The notes: generated by a model not told the origin, from the sequence alone. A DNA stretch of 64,000 nt from Acidaminobacter sp. (GCF_030247605.1 NZ_JAOTSB010000004.1:116096-180095); one strand, 5' to 3'; counted from the stretch's first letter, positions 9,914 to 19,901 are shown. Numbers and translations: made by a program.

Positions 9914-9947
9914 ACGTTTTTCGTATATTTGTTCAACAAGAGCACTT

Positions 9948-9971
9948 AATGTTCGTCTTATAACGAACATT
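9948..9971. promoter_or_regulatory. inverted repeat resembling paired PurBoxes upstream of purA
   Basis: AATGTTCGT (9948-9956) and ACGAACATT (9963-9971) form a perfect 9-bp inverted repeat with six bases between. The CGAACATT core is that of the Firmicutes PurR PurBox. It lies 35 bp upstream of the purA -35 and overlaps the stop codon of the GNAT gene. It could alternatively be a hairpin ending the upstream transcript, but that strand lacks a U-run. Confidence 0.4.
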
Positions 9972-10533
9972 ATTTTTCATTATCCCGTTTCTCGATCTCC
10001 ATATAGATATAATCCATCCAAGCCAGTTCATCGTGATACTCGAACCACTCCGGCCACTGATTGACCAGCGTAATCGGCATAGCTTGATCTTCATAGGGCT
10101 CCCGCTGCAGATCATAAGTCACGAATCCGGCTTTCTCATAACATCGGATCGCCCTGGCGTTGAAGGATGCTGTCTTGAGCCAAACCCGCTCGAGATCAAA
10201 CCGCTCAAAAACAAGTTCAAGATATCGTTTCACCGCCTCCGTACCGAAGCCTTTGGATGTCCAGTCGGGATTGAAGCTGATGCCCATTTCTGCTGACTTC
10301 TGTTCTCTGTTATACTGCTTCACGGTGATATAGCCTATCAGGAGCTGATCCGCAAAAACGCCGTAAACCCATTTTCTGAAGGGCTGACGCTTCATGAGGT
10401 ACCAAGACAAAAAATCGGAAACATTGCGCCCTATAAAATTGTAAGCTTGAAACCGGAGATCCTCATGCTTTCCCCATTGTGCCATTTGTGCCACATCTCT
10501 CAGCCTCAGCGGGCGCACCTCAACATCAGGCAA
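9970..10533 (-). CDS. GNAT-family N-acetyltransferase
   Basis: A 187-residue GNAT enzyme of the RimJ/RimL-like type. The N-terminal VRPLRLRDVAQMAQW motif, the central beta-strand region and an acetyl-CoA loop around WTSKGFGTEAVK (about 91-102) are seen, followed by ERVWLKTASFNARAIRCYEKAGF, the conserved C-terminal part. The start is TTG 10533, seven bases after a strong AGGAGGT; an ATG nearer that site is out of frame. It follows dnaB by 12 bases and is probably the last gene of that transcript. The substrate is unknown. Confidence 0.85.
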   Translation of the reverse strand: MPDVEVRPLRLRDVAQMAQWGKHEDLRFQAYNFIGRNVSDFLSWYLMKRQPFRKWVYGVFADQLLIGYITVKQYNREQKSAEMGISFNPDWTSKGFGTEAVKRYLELVFERFDLERVWLKTASFNARAIRCYEKAGFVTYDLQREPYEDQAMPITLVNQWPEWFEYHDELAWMDYIYMEIEKRDNEK

Positions 10534-10545
10534 TCGACATACCTC

Positions 10546-11886
10546 CTAGAAAACCGGTTCGTCCACATAGTGGGCTTTGTCGGCGAATTTTGCGTATTGT
10601 CCCAGCCAAACCAGTTCGACATCTCCCACCTCGCCGTTACGCTGCTTGGCGATAATCAGGTCAGCGATATTCTTGCGCTCTGACTCTTTGTCATAATACT
10701 CGTCCCTGTATAGGAACATGACGACGTCCGCGTCCTGCTCGATCGCTCCGGATTCCCTAAGGTCAGAGAGCATTGGCCGATGGTCGGCTCGAAGTTCCGG
10801 TGCTCGTGAAAGCTGGCTCAGTGCCACCACCGGGCAATCCATTTCACGGGCGATGGCCTTCAGCGACCTTGAAATGGTCGAGATCTCTTGTTGTCGCGAC
10901 TCGGCGCGTCCGGATACATTCATGAGCTGCAGGTAGTCAATCATGATCATGTCCAGACCCTTTTCCATTTTAAGGCGCCGGCATTTGGCCCTAAGCTCCA
11001 ATGGCGTTATGGCCGGGGTATCGTCAATATGAATCTTCGCGGCAGAGAGTTTGGACATCGCCTTAGTCAGTGCCACCCAGTCATCCTCAGCCAGCTTGCC
11101 ATTTCTCATATTCTGCATGGGAATCTGGGCTTCTGAGCTCAGCATCCGCTGTACCAGCTGCTCTTTGCTCATCTCGAGACTGAAGACCGCGACAGAAGCG
11201 TCGTTGCGCAGCGCGGCATTCTGACAAAGATTCAAGGCAAATGCGGTTTTACCCATGGAAGGTCGCGCAGCAACCAAGACCAAATCCGACTTTTGCAGAC
11301 CGCTCAATTTATAGTCCAAATCCTTGAAGCCCGTTGACAAACCGGTAATTGAAGCTTTTGAGGCATAAAGCGCCTCAATGCGCTCGTAGGCCTTAATAAG
11401 GACTTCTCTTATTGGTTCGAGTCCCATCCTGTTTTTCTTTTGTGAAATATCGAAGATGGTCTGCTCTGCAAACTCCAGCAGCGTGTCTGCACCTTCGTTG
11501 TCATAACCTCTCTCCAAAACTTCTGATGACGTTCGGATTAAGGTTCTGAGCATGGATTTCTCTTCTATTATAGTTGCGTAGTGACGTGCGTTGGTCGACA
11601 AGACGCCAAAACTCGTCAGATCCGACAAATACTCAATGCCGCCCACGGCTTCCAGCATGCCGGCTCTGGTAAGGTCGTCCGACAGTGTCACAATATCCAC
11701 CGGCTCATTTCTTCCGTATAGCCTCAGAATGGCGCTGAAGATCTCGCTATGGGCCTCTTTGTAAAAATCTCCGCTCTCAATGATCTCAACCACATCACTG
11801 ATGGCGCCTTTATCCAGGATCATGGCGCCAAGCGCCGACTGCTCCGCCTCGATATTGTGCGGAGGCAGTTTCGGATTCAACTCCAT
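10546..11886 (-). CDS. dnaB: replicative DNA helicase DnaB
   Basis: Hexameric replicative helicase. The 446-residue protein has the N-terminal primase-interacting domain (starting LPPHNIEAEQSALGAMI), a linker, and a RecA-like domain with Walker A ARPSMGKT (about 206-213) and the LIMIDYLQL Walker B region (about 308-316). It matches full-length bacterial DnaB. I chose ATG 11886, with AAAGGGGAAAG upstream, over an in-frame start 45 bp earlier that would add an unrelated leader. It overlaps the end of the transglutaminase gene by 10 bases, which implies translational coupling. Confidence 0.97.
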   Translation of the reverse strand: MELNPKLPPHNIEAEQSALGAMILDKGAISDVVEIIESGDFYKEAHSEIFSAILRLYGRNEPVDIVTLSDDLTRAGMLEAVGGIEYLSDLTSFGVLSTNARHYATIIEEKSMLRTLIRTSSEVLERGYDNEGADTLLEFAEQTIFDISQKKNRMGLEPIREVLIKAYERIEALYASKASITGLSTGFKDLDYKLSGLQKSDLVLVAARPSMGKTAFALNLCQNAALRNDASVAVFSLEMSKEQLVQRMLSSEAQIPMQNMRNGKLAEDDWVALTKAMSKLSAAKIHIDDTPAITPLELRAKCRRLKMEKGLDMIMIDYLQLMNVSGRAESRQQEISTISRSLKAIAREMDCPVVALSQLSRAPELRADHRPMLSDLRESGAIEQDADVVMFLYRDEYYDKESERKNIADLIIAKQRNGEVGDVELVWLGQYAKFADKAHYVDEPVF

Positions 11887-14021
11887 GTTGATCTTTCCCC
11901 TTTCAAGTAAATCCAGTACAAATACCTGCATTTTTTTACCCAGTTGCGCTCGCCCTTGACAAAGTCGTCTCTAAATTGTTTTAGCGACGCTGCTGTCAAT
12001 TCGTCTCTGTAATTGCCATAGTAGGCATTTTCAACCCAGCCAGTCAGTTTTGACGGATCAATGCCCGCAGAGTGATTTTCACTTTGATTGGGCATCTGTG
12101 AGGCACATTGGTAAATGACTTCCTTTGGTGTCATTCCTGTCCAGGCGTCAAGGCCGCATTTCAGAATCAGGAGCGTCATGACATCATCCGCAAGTTTGAT
12201 TGTCAGATGAAGTTCATTTTGGGCGTTCAGCCACCATCGGCGGACAAAAAAAGCCAAAATCAACAGAATGAACAGCAGCGCTGATCCACCCAGCCAAATA
12301 CCGTAAGCGGGAAAACGCTGTGACGGTTGACCATCCACTTCAAACGGGTCTTCTTCTATGTCATCTTGAGGCCGTACAGGGAGGTCGTCTGTTACATTTG
12401 GCTCCAAAACAGGCCCGGGATTACTGGATGTTTCAGTTTCCGCTACATAAGAAGGCGTGGTTTCCATTACGGTCCACCGGCCGTCAAGATAGAGTTCGGC
12501 CCAGGCGTGTGCCCTGTCTGCGGTGACAACGTAATCGCCGTCAGCATTTGACTCATAAGGTGTGAGAAAGCCCTCTACGTATCGGGCAGGGATGCCGGCT
12601 GCCCTGGACATGATGACCATGGCACTGGCAAAGTAGGTGCAGTATCCCTGCTGCTCTTCAAACAGAAAATGTTCTACAAAATCCACTTCATCACCCGGTA
12701 TGGAAGGGCTTAAATTGTACGTCAAGGTGAGAAGGTATTCCCGAATGGCTTCGGCCTTGCCGCGTGTATCCGCTGTCTGGGCTGTCAGAGATGCCGTCAA
12801 TGTCTTAACCGCTTCAGAGTAATTTTCAGGAAGTTGAAAATACTCCGTCCCGGATTCCAGACGGCTGGGCTGCGGCTCTATAGTCGCTATACGGTAACCA
12901 TTTTCGAGTGACTCAATAGGCCGGTCCAAATAGATGATCCCATAACGGTCTCGCCGGAGGATCCCGGGTGGGACGTCAATGCCTGCGACGCCAAGGGGTG
13001 CGAACAGGGTTTTTGTATTTATGTCGATTCCAAAGATCTCGAGATCATACCGAACATCTCCGGAACCTCTGAGCGGTGCCGGCTGATCGAGATAGAAGTT
13101 TTCAAATTCGCCTGTCTCTACCTGCCAGGACTTTCCGTCATAAACCGTCAGGACGCGCCCTCTGAGATACAGATGGCCACCGTGATCGCTTCGCACTGAA
13201 AAAATTCGGTCACGCCTGAGAGTAACCGGACCTCCCAGACGATTTTCACCAAGTGGCTCGTAAATCGTATCTGAGAAACTGAAGTTTCCACCTGAGAAGG
13301 GTGAGTATTCTGACCTCAGCCAGGCGACTTGACCAAAACGTTCGTCCAGCAGCTGGATGGTCTTTTCCACCGGAAAAACAGTGTAAATGCCTATTCCAAT
13401 AAGTATGGCCATTCCAGACAGGATAAGGCCGCTGTAGCCGCGTTCCCCGGAATTGGTGAATAAATACCCCGTATAGCCGGCAAAGTAAAGCATGAAACCG
13501 GTGTCGATCCCGTAACCTTGGAACCAGGCGGACAGTACCAAAACCATCGGCAAAAAAAGTTTTACTCGCCTGCTTTTCGGACTTCTGAAGATCAGCCAAG
13601 CCGCTGATGTCAACCCCCAGGCCATTAGTGAGAAAAACAGCTGTGGTGATTGAAAAGGATATTTTTCGTAATCCAGGGCGTAATAAAAGAGACTGTTGAA
13701 CAGGTTTGAAAAACCGCGAACTCCCATCAATCCCTGCTCAAAAGTTTGGGCAGCTTTCATAGCCTGATAGGCCGGCATGAGGGGATGAAGGCTCAGCGGA
13801 CTCACCAGCATCATTAAAACCAGGATCAGACTCCCAATGAGCGCCATCACTCTGACGGCTGCGAAGCGCTCAGCACTGTAAAGCGCCAATGCCGAACTGA
13901 CTGTCAGCACAGCAATAAAAAGGGACGACGTCTCAATCCCCGTCACGGCGCGGATGTGTGCGAGCATACCCGCCAGCATCAAACCTGCTAGGACCAGTGG
14001 GATCCTATCTTTTTGCGGCAT
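11877..14021 (-). CDS. membrane protein with transglutaminase-like domain (TgpA/DUF3488 type)
   Basis: A 714-residue membrane protein. Six or seven hydrophobic segments fill about residues 8-220, followed by an extracytoplasmic region, a transglutaminase-core domain (about 400-510) and one more TM (about 565-585) with a cytoplasmic DUF4129-like tail. The catalytic triad is visible: Cys in GYCTYFASA, His in RAHAWAE and Asp/Glu-type position in VMETTP. ATG 14021 has GGAGGTGA at seven bases. It forms a set with the upstream DUF58 and MoxR genes, a common trio thought to act on the cell envelope. The substrate is unknown. Confidence 0.85.
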   Translation of the reverse strand: MPQKDRIPLVLAGLMLAGMLAHIRAVTGIETSSLFIAVLTVSSALALYSAERFAAVRVMALIGSLILVLMMLVSPLSLHPLMPAYQAMKAAQTFEQGLMGVRGFSNLFNSLFYYALDYEKYPFQSPQLFFSLMAWGLTSAAWLIFRSPKSRRVKLFLPMVLVLSAWFQGYGIDTGFMLYFAGYTGYLFTNSGERGYSGLILSGMAILIGIGIYTVFPVEKTIQLLDERFGQVAWLRSEYSPFSGGNFSFSDTIYEPLGENRLGGPVTLRRDRIFSVRSDHGGHLYLRGRVLTVYDGKSWQVETGEFENFYLDQPAPLRGSGDVRYDLEIFGIDINTKTLFAPLGVAGIDVPPGILRRDRYGIIYLDRPIESLENGYRIATIEPQPSRLESGTEYFQLPENYSEAVKTLTASLTAQTADTRGKAEAIREYLLTLTYNLSPSIPGDEVDFVEHFLFEEQQGYCTYFASAMVIMSRAAGIPARYVEGFLTPYESNADGDYVVTADRAHAWAELYLDGRWTVMETTPSYVAETETSSNPGPVLEPNVTDDLPVRPQDDIEEDPFEVDGQPSQRFPAYGIWLGGSALLFILLILAFFVRRWWLNAQNELHLTIKLADDVMTLLILKCGLDAWTGMTPKEVIYQCASQMPNQSENHSAGIDPSKLTGWVENAYYGNYRDELTAASLKQFRDDFVKGERNWVKKCRYLYWIYLKGERSTWS

Positions 14022-14095
14022 ATAAGCTCACCTCCTGCGGCTGTGGCGCGTCAACGCAAGGCAAGACATTGCCCCCTGCGCATGGATACCCTGTT

Positions 14096-15325
14096 TTAAA
14101 GCTTAGAGAGCGCTGACGCCTCAGACAATCTGAAAATCTGAAGATTTTTGACTGTTTGAAGGGATAGGGTCAACCCGTTGGTTTGATGCGGATCTATAGC
14201 GTCCCACTCAGGGTCCAGGCTATAGCAGATCACTCTGAAATGTCGTTTCACCAACCCTCTCAATGTCTCCTGCATCACGGGATCCAGCGGTCCGCAAATC
14301 ACGATCAACTCTGCGCCTTCCTGAAAGCGTCTGGATTCACGGCTCAGAAATTCCGGAAAGGCCAGGGGGCCATCCGGCAAAAAGGCGGTGAGTTTATCCA
14401 TAAACAGGCCTAGATGGCGATACTGGCGGCCGTGGGCTTCCGTTCTGCGGCGATCGTTGATCAGCATCACAGTTTCGGTGCCCTCTCTCAGCAGTACCGT
14501 CAGGATGGAAGCTGCCACTTCTGCGATGCCATCGAAGCGCAGCGCTGAAGCTTTCGCTTCGGAAGGACTTTCGGCGATTTGTGGGGATTCGTAACCATCG
14601 GCAAAAACATAGGTCTTTTTGCTGCTGGCATTTGAGTACTCTTTGACCTGAAGCTCCGCCATTTTCGCGGTGAGCGCCCAATGGATGCTGCGGGCGCTGT
14701 CGCCTTCATGATACTTCCTGACGGACTTTACCGAGGTCTGGTCTTCCTTTCGCTGATCTGAGGAACGACGTGCGCCAAAGAGCTCCACTGCCTCGAGCTT
14801 AGGCTTTCGATATGGGTAGACTCTGGGATAAACGGCAACCTCAATAGGCTTCAGTCTGGTCATGGTCCATGTCATGAGCTTCAGAGGATCGCTGAGTTTC
14901 ATGACAATTTCTCCGGCCGTGTAAAAACCTCTTCGATCACACCTCAGATGGCGTTCGATTTCCTGAATTTCATAAGGCCTGAAGACGTAGTGTCGGAAGT
15001 CAAACTCAACCTCACCAAGCTCCTTTGAAATTACGGGCTTCACTGACAGATGAAAAATTGGAAGAATCGAATTATTCAACAGCCGGTACTGGATTGTCAG
15101 GGTTTCCCCGGCTGTCAAGACAGAGGCGCTGATGTGAAAAGTCGAAACGAGGAGGAGGATATTTGTCCAGAGAATTAATCCGTTCACCAGGAGGACGCCC
15201 AACAGGAGCGCCGTTGTCAGATAGAAGAACCTGGCGCCGGTAATCAGCACCAATAGGACCGAGACTGAAACCACCAACAGAATTCTTATAAGGACGCCGC
15301 GGTCAACTTCAAACACTCTGGTCAT
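14096..15325 (-). CDS. DUF58-domain membrane protein
   Basis: A 409-residue protein with two N-terminal membrane segments (about 10-55) and a cytoplasmic DUF58 domain carrying the signature RKYHEGDSARSIHWALTAKM (about 201-220). DUF58 proteins usually pair with MoxR ATPases and have a von Willebrand factor A-like fold. Its ATG overlaps the stop of the moxR gene by four bases (ATGA), so translation is coupled. Seventy-four bases separate it from the transglutaminase gene. Confidence 0.85.
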   Translation of the reverse strand: MTRVFEVDRGVLIRILLVVSVSVLLVLITGARFFYLTTALLLGVLLVNGLILWTNILLLVSTFHISASVLTAGETLTIQYRLLNNSILPIFHLSVKPVISKELGEVEFDFRHYVFRPYEIQEIERHLRCDRRGFYTAGEIVMKLSDPLKLMTWTMTRLKPIEVAVYPRVYPYRKPKLEAVELFGARRSSDQRKEDQTSVKSVRKYHEGDSARSIHWALTAKMAELQVKEYSNASSKKTYVFADGYESPQIAESPSEAKASALRFDGIAEVAASILTVLLREGTETVMLINDRRRTEAHGRQYRHLGLFMDKLTAFLPDGPLAFPEFLSRESRRFQEGAELIVICGPLDPVMQETLRGLVKRHFRVICYSLDPEWDAIDPHQTNGLTLSLQTVKNLQIFRLSEASALSKL

Positions 15326-16404
15326 TGTTTTTTCGCCACCGGAACCATCTCGATCAATTGACGAACGACCTCCCGCTCAGTTATGCCGCGATACATTGCG
15401 TCCGGTTTAATGACGAGACGGTGGGCCATGACGGGAAAAACCACCAGGCGGATGTCGTCCGGCGTCACATAGGGTCGGTCCGCCATAAGTGCCATGAATT
15501 TCGACATCCTGACCAGCGCGATCCCCGCTCTTGGACTTAAACCATAGTGCAGATCATGATGGTGCCTGGAAGCGTCCAGGAGCCTTTGAACGTAACTGTA
15601 GATGGCGTCGCTGACCTCTATTTCGGCAACTGTCTCCCGAATCATCAGGAGATCTGTCTTGGATATGGGATGGCTCATCGTATAATCTTGACGCAAAGTC
15701 TCTTTTTTTAAGATATCGATCTCTGTCTGGGCATCCGGATAACCAATATCAATTCTTACCATAAAACGATCCAGCTGTGCTTCCGGGAGGGGAAATGTCC
15801 CTTCGAATTCGACAGGATTTTGCGTCGCGATTACCATAAATGGTCTTTCGAGGGGATATACCTGACCATCCATGGTGACCTGTCTCTCTTCCATGGCTTC
15901 CAGCAAACTGGACTGCGTTTTGGGCGAAGATCTGTTGATTTCGTCCGCCATTAAAATATTCGTAAACACAGGTCCGCGTTTGAAGTTGAAGGTGCCGGAC
16001 TTGAGGTCGAACAAGCTTACGCCTATAACATCCGAAGGCATGAGATCCGGAGTAAATTGAATTCTTCTGAATGCCACTTCCATGCACTGAGCGAGTGTTT
16101 TCGCCAGTGTGGTTTTACCAACGCCAGGCACATCCTCAACCAGGACATGACCATCGCTGAAAAAAGCCCCCAGCACCATTTTCAGGGTCTCTTCGCGTCC
16201 CATGAAAAACCGGCGCATTGCTTGCTCTATTTCTATCAGCCTGGCTCTGCAGTAAGCCTTTGGATTCTGTTCAGAAGTTTCGGCATTTCCGGGTTCAGGT
16301 ACTGTGACCACAGTGGATTCACTCTCCTTCTGAAAAAACCCTGCATGAAGAAGTTCGTTCATCAGCAGGGTCGGTTGGCAGCAGCTATGAGGGACTGGCG
16401 TCAA
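15322..16404 (-). CDS. MoxR-family AAA+ ATPase
   Basis: Chaperone-like AAA+ ATPase. Walker A is EDVPGVGKTTLAKTL (about 94-108) and Walker B is ILMADEINR (about 150-158), with the conserved SSLLEAMEERQV and ATQNPVEFEGTFPLPEAQLDRF motifs following. The listed start is TTG 16404, giving 360 residues. No convincing Shine-Dalgarno precedes it. A GTG at codon 32, twelve bases after AAGGAG, and an ATG at codon 15 are alternatives; the first 40 residues are not conserved in the family. It probably prepares or remodels the DUF58 partner. Confidence 0.85.
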   Translation of the reverse strand: MTPVPHSCCQPTLLMNELLHAGFFQKESESTVVTVPEPGNAETSEQNPKAYCRARLIEIEQAMRRFFMGREETLKMVLGAFFSDGHVLVEDVPGVGKTTLAKTLAQCMEVAFRRIQFTPDLMPSDVIGVSLFDLKSGTFNFKRGPVFTNILMADEINRSSPKTQSSLLEAMEERQVTMDGQVYPLERPFMVIATQNPVEFEGTFPLPEAQLDRFMVRIDIGYPDAQTEIDILKKETLRQDYTMSHPISKTDLLMIRETVAEIEVSDAIYSYVQRLLDASRHHHDLHYGLSPRAGIALVRMSKFMALMADRPYVTPDDIRLVVFPVMAHRLVIKPDAMYRGITEREVVRQLIEMVPVAKKQ

Positions 16405-16461
16405 GCAATCACTTAAACTTGACTTATTACAGGCTTCAATTTGAATGGCACTGGGACTTGA

Positions 16462-16905
16462 TCAGCCTTCGACGACTTCAATTTTGATATTGGCATGGAC
16501 GCCGTGAGCCAGCTTGGCTTCAGCGTGTGTCGTTCCGGTGGACTTGATTGGAACGAGCTCAAGTTTCTTCTTGTCTATCTTGATGCCGTGTTGTTTTTCG
16601 AGGGCTTCAGCAACGTCTTTCGTTGTAATGGAGCCAAACAGTTTTCCGCCTTCGCCAATCTTAACCGCAAATTTTAAACTGATTGCCTCCAGTTGCTGTG
16701 CCAGTGCTTTGGATACATCCACTTCCTTTTCCTTGCGTTTATCCGCAGATGCCTTCTGATGTTCAAGTTCACGTACGCTGGAATCTGTGGCGGGCTTGGC
16801 AAGTCCCCTTGGGAACAAATAATTGCGGGCATGGCCATCACTTGCTTCAATAACTTGTCCTTTTTTACCTGTTCCTTTAATATCCTTCAATAGTATGACT
16901 TTCAT
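16462..16905 (-). CDS. rplI: 50S ribosomal protein L9
   Basis: Full-length L9 of 147 residues, with the N-terminal rRNA-binding motif MKVILLKDIKGTGKKGQV and the GHARNYLFPRGLA signature (about 24-36), a long connecting helix and a C-terminal domain. Its ATG overlaps the gdpP stop by four bases. The gdpP-rplI pair upstream of dnaB is conserved across Firmicutes. Confidence 0.97.
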   Translation of the reverse strand: MKVILLKDIKGTGKKGQVIEASDGHARNYLFPRGLAKPATDSSVRELEHQKASADKRKEKEVDVSKALAQQLEAISLKFAVKIGEGGKLFGSITTKDVAEALEKQHGIKIDKKKLELVPIKSTGTTHAEAKLAHGVHANIKIEVVEG

Positions 16906-18893
16906 GACTTATCACCTTCCTCAAAATAGTCCTTTATGGCTTTCAGCAACTGATTCGTAGCTTCCTCAAGCGAACAGCCGGAAAGCTGGGCGCCCGCGAC
17001 CGTCATATGGCCACCGCCGCCTATTTTTTCCAGAATGATCTGAACGTTGACGTCACCAAGAGATCTGCCGCTGATGAAAATCAATTGGTCTTTGTTGACT
17101 GAAATGACAAACGAGGTTGAAATACCCCGGATATCGAGAAGCTCATCTGCTGCCTGTGCTGCGATCAGCTGGGCGTTAGGAATGTCTTCCAGGCAGTAAG
17201 AAATGGCAATGCCATGGTCATACAGCTTAGCGCTGCCCACAATAGTCGACTTGGCGATAAAGGTCTCAAGATCATCCTGAAACAGTTGCCGGACGACTGT
17301 GGTATCTGCACCAAATCGCCTGAGAAGCGAGGCTGCCTCAAAAGTACGGACGCCCGTCTTAAATGTAAAGTTTTTAGTGTCGACAGCGATCCCGGCCATT
17401 AAAGCTTCGGCTTCGATTTTTTCAACAGTCACTTTGTTGTCCATGTACTGCAAAATTTCAGTGACCAATTCACAAGTTGAGGACGCATAGGGTTCGTGGT
17501 ACTTTAACGCGGTATTTTCAACGAACTCAGTGCCTCTTCTATGATGGTCGATCAATACGACTCTTGAAATTTTATCGAGCAGTTCCGGGCATTCTGTATA
17601 GCTTGGCCGATGGGTATCAACAATGACTAGAAGTGTATCTTTCTGTACCATATTTAAAGCTTGTTCCCCTGTCACAAAATGATAAACCGGATTGTCCGAA
17701 AACATTTTGTGGACGCTCTTGATCGCTTCATTGACACCTGTCAAAACGATATGCGCATCCTTGCCGCGGTTGATGACTGCCCTGTAGATCCCAATAGCGG
17801 AGCCATAGCAGTCCATATCAGGATACTTATGCCCCATAATGATGACGTTGGATGCTTCATCAATTAGAGGTCTGAGGCCGTGGGCGATAATTCTCGCTTT
17901 AACTCTGTTTCTTTTTTCTACCGCTTTAGCCTTGCCGCCATAGAATTCGAAATTGCCCCTCTTCCTGACAACCGCCTGGTCTCCGCCTCTTCCAAGCGCC
18001 AGCTCCAGAGCACTGAAGGCATACTCTTCCGCCTGGTTGAGGTTTCGCCCGTTAACGCCTACCCCAATACTCAGGGTCATTGGAAATTTGTTGCCCACTT
18101 CAATTTCACGGATATCATCCAAGATCGAAAACCGCTTGGCTTCCAGATTTTCCAGATACCGCTCCTCAAAGAGCACAAGATATTTGTCCGTTTGATATTT
18201 TTTGATCAACGCGTTCATGCGGGAAGCCCAGAGATTGACCTTCTGGTCGATTTCCGAGGTGAGAAACGGCCGTTTGTCCTCCTTGGTTTCACTCATGACA
18301 TCATCATAATTGTCCACTTGGATCAAGGCGACCACCGGACGCTCGTCTTCATACTGGTCCTTCAGCACTCTGAATGGCGTCGCGTCAATCCAGTAAAGCA
18401 TTACTATGACCCTGGAAGCATCCTTTTCGTCTGTTTTGACGACGTTGGCATAAACTTTGTAATAGCGCTCGCCAACCTTGACATCCGGCGTCTCGTTCTT
18501 ATTTAAGATCTCATCGAGGTCCAGGCTGGGGACCACGCCTTCCAGCTCTGAACCGATCAGCTCACGTTCGTCGATTATCTCGCTGAATTTAGAGTTGTAC
18601 CAAGTGATTCTGCCGTCAAAATCCACAAGCGTCAGCGGTATGGGCAAGTTGAGGATCGCGTACCTCGCGGCGGAATCGATGTCGCTCGACAATTCTTCAA
18701 TGTACTTTTGCCAGCGTTTGTTTCTCTGTCTGCTCGACCGCCAGGCGTAGACGTTGAGGTAAATCAATACCAATACGCCTATAGCGCCTATATAAGGGTT
18801 ATAGAACATCAGGATCAGAACGAGAACGCCTATGATGCCGAGATAGATTTTCGCATCCGGCTTAAATAATTTGAGGAATTTGGCATTTCCCAT
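16902..18893 (-). CDS. gdpP: cyclic-di-AMP phosphodiesterase GdpP
   Basis: Membrane-bound enzyme that hydrolyses c-di-AMP to pApA. Order in 663 residues: two membrane segments (about 15-50), PAS domain (about 75-150), degenerate GGDEF domain (about 170-300), DHH phosphoesterase domain with the DMDCYGSAIG motif (about 359-368) and DHHRR motif, and a DHHA1 domain with GGGGHMTVAGA near the C-terminus. The key DHH aspartates and histidines are present, so activity is expected. It lies between yybS and rplI with tight spacing. Confidence 0.93.
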   Translation of the reverse strand: MGNAKFLKLFKPDAKIYLGIIGVLVLILMFYNPYIGAIGVLVLIYLNVYAWRSSRQRNKRWQKYIEELSSDIDSAARYAILNLPIPLTLVDFDGRITWYNSKFSEIIDERELIGSELEGVVPSLDLDEILNKNETPDVKVGERYYKVYANVVKTDEKDASRVIVMLYWIDATPFRVLKDQYEDERPVVALIQVDNYDDVMSETKEDKRPFLTSEIDQKVNLWASRMNALIKKYQTDKYLVLFEERYLENLEAKRFSILDDIREIEVGNKFPMTLSIGVGVNGRNLNQAEEYAFSALELALGRGGDQAVVRKRGNFEFYGGKAKAVEKRNRVKARIIAHGLRPLIDEASNVIIMGHKYPDMDCYGSAIGIYRAVINRGKDAHIVLTGVNEAIKSVHKMFSDNPVYHFVTGEQALNMVQKDTLLVIVDTHRPSYTECPELLDKISRVVLIDHHRRGTEFVENTALKYHEPYASSTCELVTEILQYMDNKVTVEKIEAEALMAGIAVDTKNFTFKTGVRTFEAASLLRRFGADTTVVRQLFQDDLETFIAKSTIVGSAKLYDHGIAISYCLEDIPNAQLIAAQAADELLDIRGISTSFVISVNKDQLIFISGRSLGDVNVQIILEKIGGGGHMTVAGAQLSGCSLEEATNQLLKAIKDYFEEGDKS

Positions 18894-18897
18894 TTCA

Positions 18898-19860
18898 TCA
18901 CCTCATCATTAAACGGTTTTCATACCGCTTTCGAAAATTCAACATGACATCTGACATTCCAAGCAACGCCAAATAAACGGTTCCGCCGGTAAAGACCAGC
19001 ATGAAGACCAGCAGCCATTTAAGTAATTTTTGTCCCGGGATGCGCTTGAAGAAATAGACAATCACAGCTGCGCCCTGGAGAACAAAAGCCATGGAAAACA
19101 CCATGTAGACGTTGGCCAGGAGTGCTTCAGACTGAATGAGTTTAAAGTAACCAGCCAGATAGCTCAGAACAATCATAATCAGCATTCCAAAAAAGACACT
19201 GCCCGGAAGCCTGAATTCCCGAAATGGCAGCATTTCTGTCAATGCGACGCCCATGCGTTTCAGAATAGCCCTGAACAGCATATAGTTGGCGGCCGCGCTC
19301 ACAAGGGCGCTCATGACAATGGCTGAGGGAATGAGGAGCTTCATATTCCGTGTATAACTCTCGAGAAGTCTGGCACTTTCCTCAGCAGCCTGAGCATCCG
19401 CATTCATGCTGTTTTGCATAACTTCCATGGTGACTTTCATTTCCGCAATCATCTGGTCCATCTGAACATTCAGATCAACGCCCGTCAGCGGCAATACGAC
19501 ATAGTAGGATAAATAGAGCGAAAAGAGAGTAGCCAAGGTAGTCACAACAATAGCCGGCCAAGCTTTAAATTGCTTTTTAACGACGATCCCTAAAAAGATG
19601 CCGTTAAAGCCGCTTGAAAAAAGTGTTATCAAGGCCGAAATTGGATTCGTGGCCATGGCGACTATGACAGAGGCAATGACAGCCCCGGAGATTCCATAGG
19701 AAATCCCGTTTCGAAGTGTAATTATGGCAAAAGGTATGGCGGTGAATATCAAAAATATATTGAGAAATGGAATGTAATATCCCATTATGGTGGCAACTGC
19801 CCCAATGGCGGCGACGATACCTGTTTCTGTCATGGATCTGGTTCTGGATCTTGGATTCAA
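18898..19860 (-). CDS. yybS: DUF2232 membrane protein (YybS family)
   Basis: A 320-residue integral membrane protein with about eight hydrophobic segments, an N-terminal MTETGIVAAIGAVATIMGYY start and a charged extracytoplasmic loop around 130-175. YybS proteins are predicted transporter-like membrane proteins of unknown substrate found upstream of gdpP and rplI. The start is TTG 19860, eight bases after GAGGAG. It is the first gene of a block running on through gdpP, rplI, moxR, DUF58 and dnaB with no terminator seen. Confidence 0.85.
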   Translation of the reverse strand: MNPRSRTRSMTETGIVAAIGAVATIMGYYIPFLNIFLIFTAIPFAIITLRNGISYGISGAVIASVIVAMATNPISALITLFSSGFNGIFLGIVVKKQFKAWPAIVVTTLATLFSLYLSYYVVLPLTGVDLNVQMDQMIAEMKVTMEVMQNSMNADAQAAEESARLLESYTRNMKLLIPSAIVMSALVSAAANYMLFRAILKRMGVALTEMLPFREFRLPGSVFFGMLIMIVLSYLAGYFKLIQSEALLANVYMVFSMAFVLQGAAVIVYFFKRIPGQKLLKWLLVFMLVFTGGTVYLALLGMSDVMLNFRKRYENRLMMR

Positions 19861-19901
19861 CAGCTCAGCTCCTCTAGTGGTTCAATGAAATGCTACCTTA
19901 T

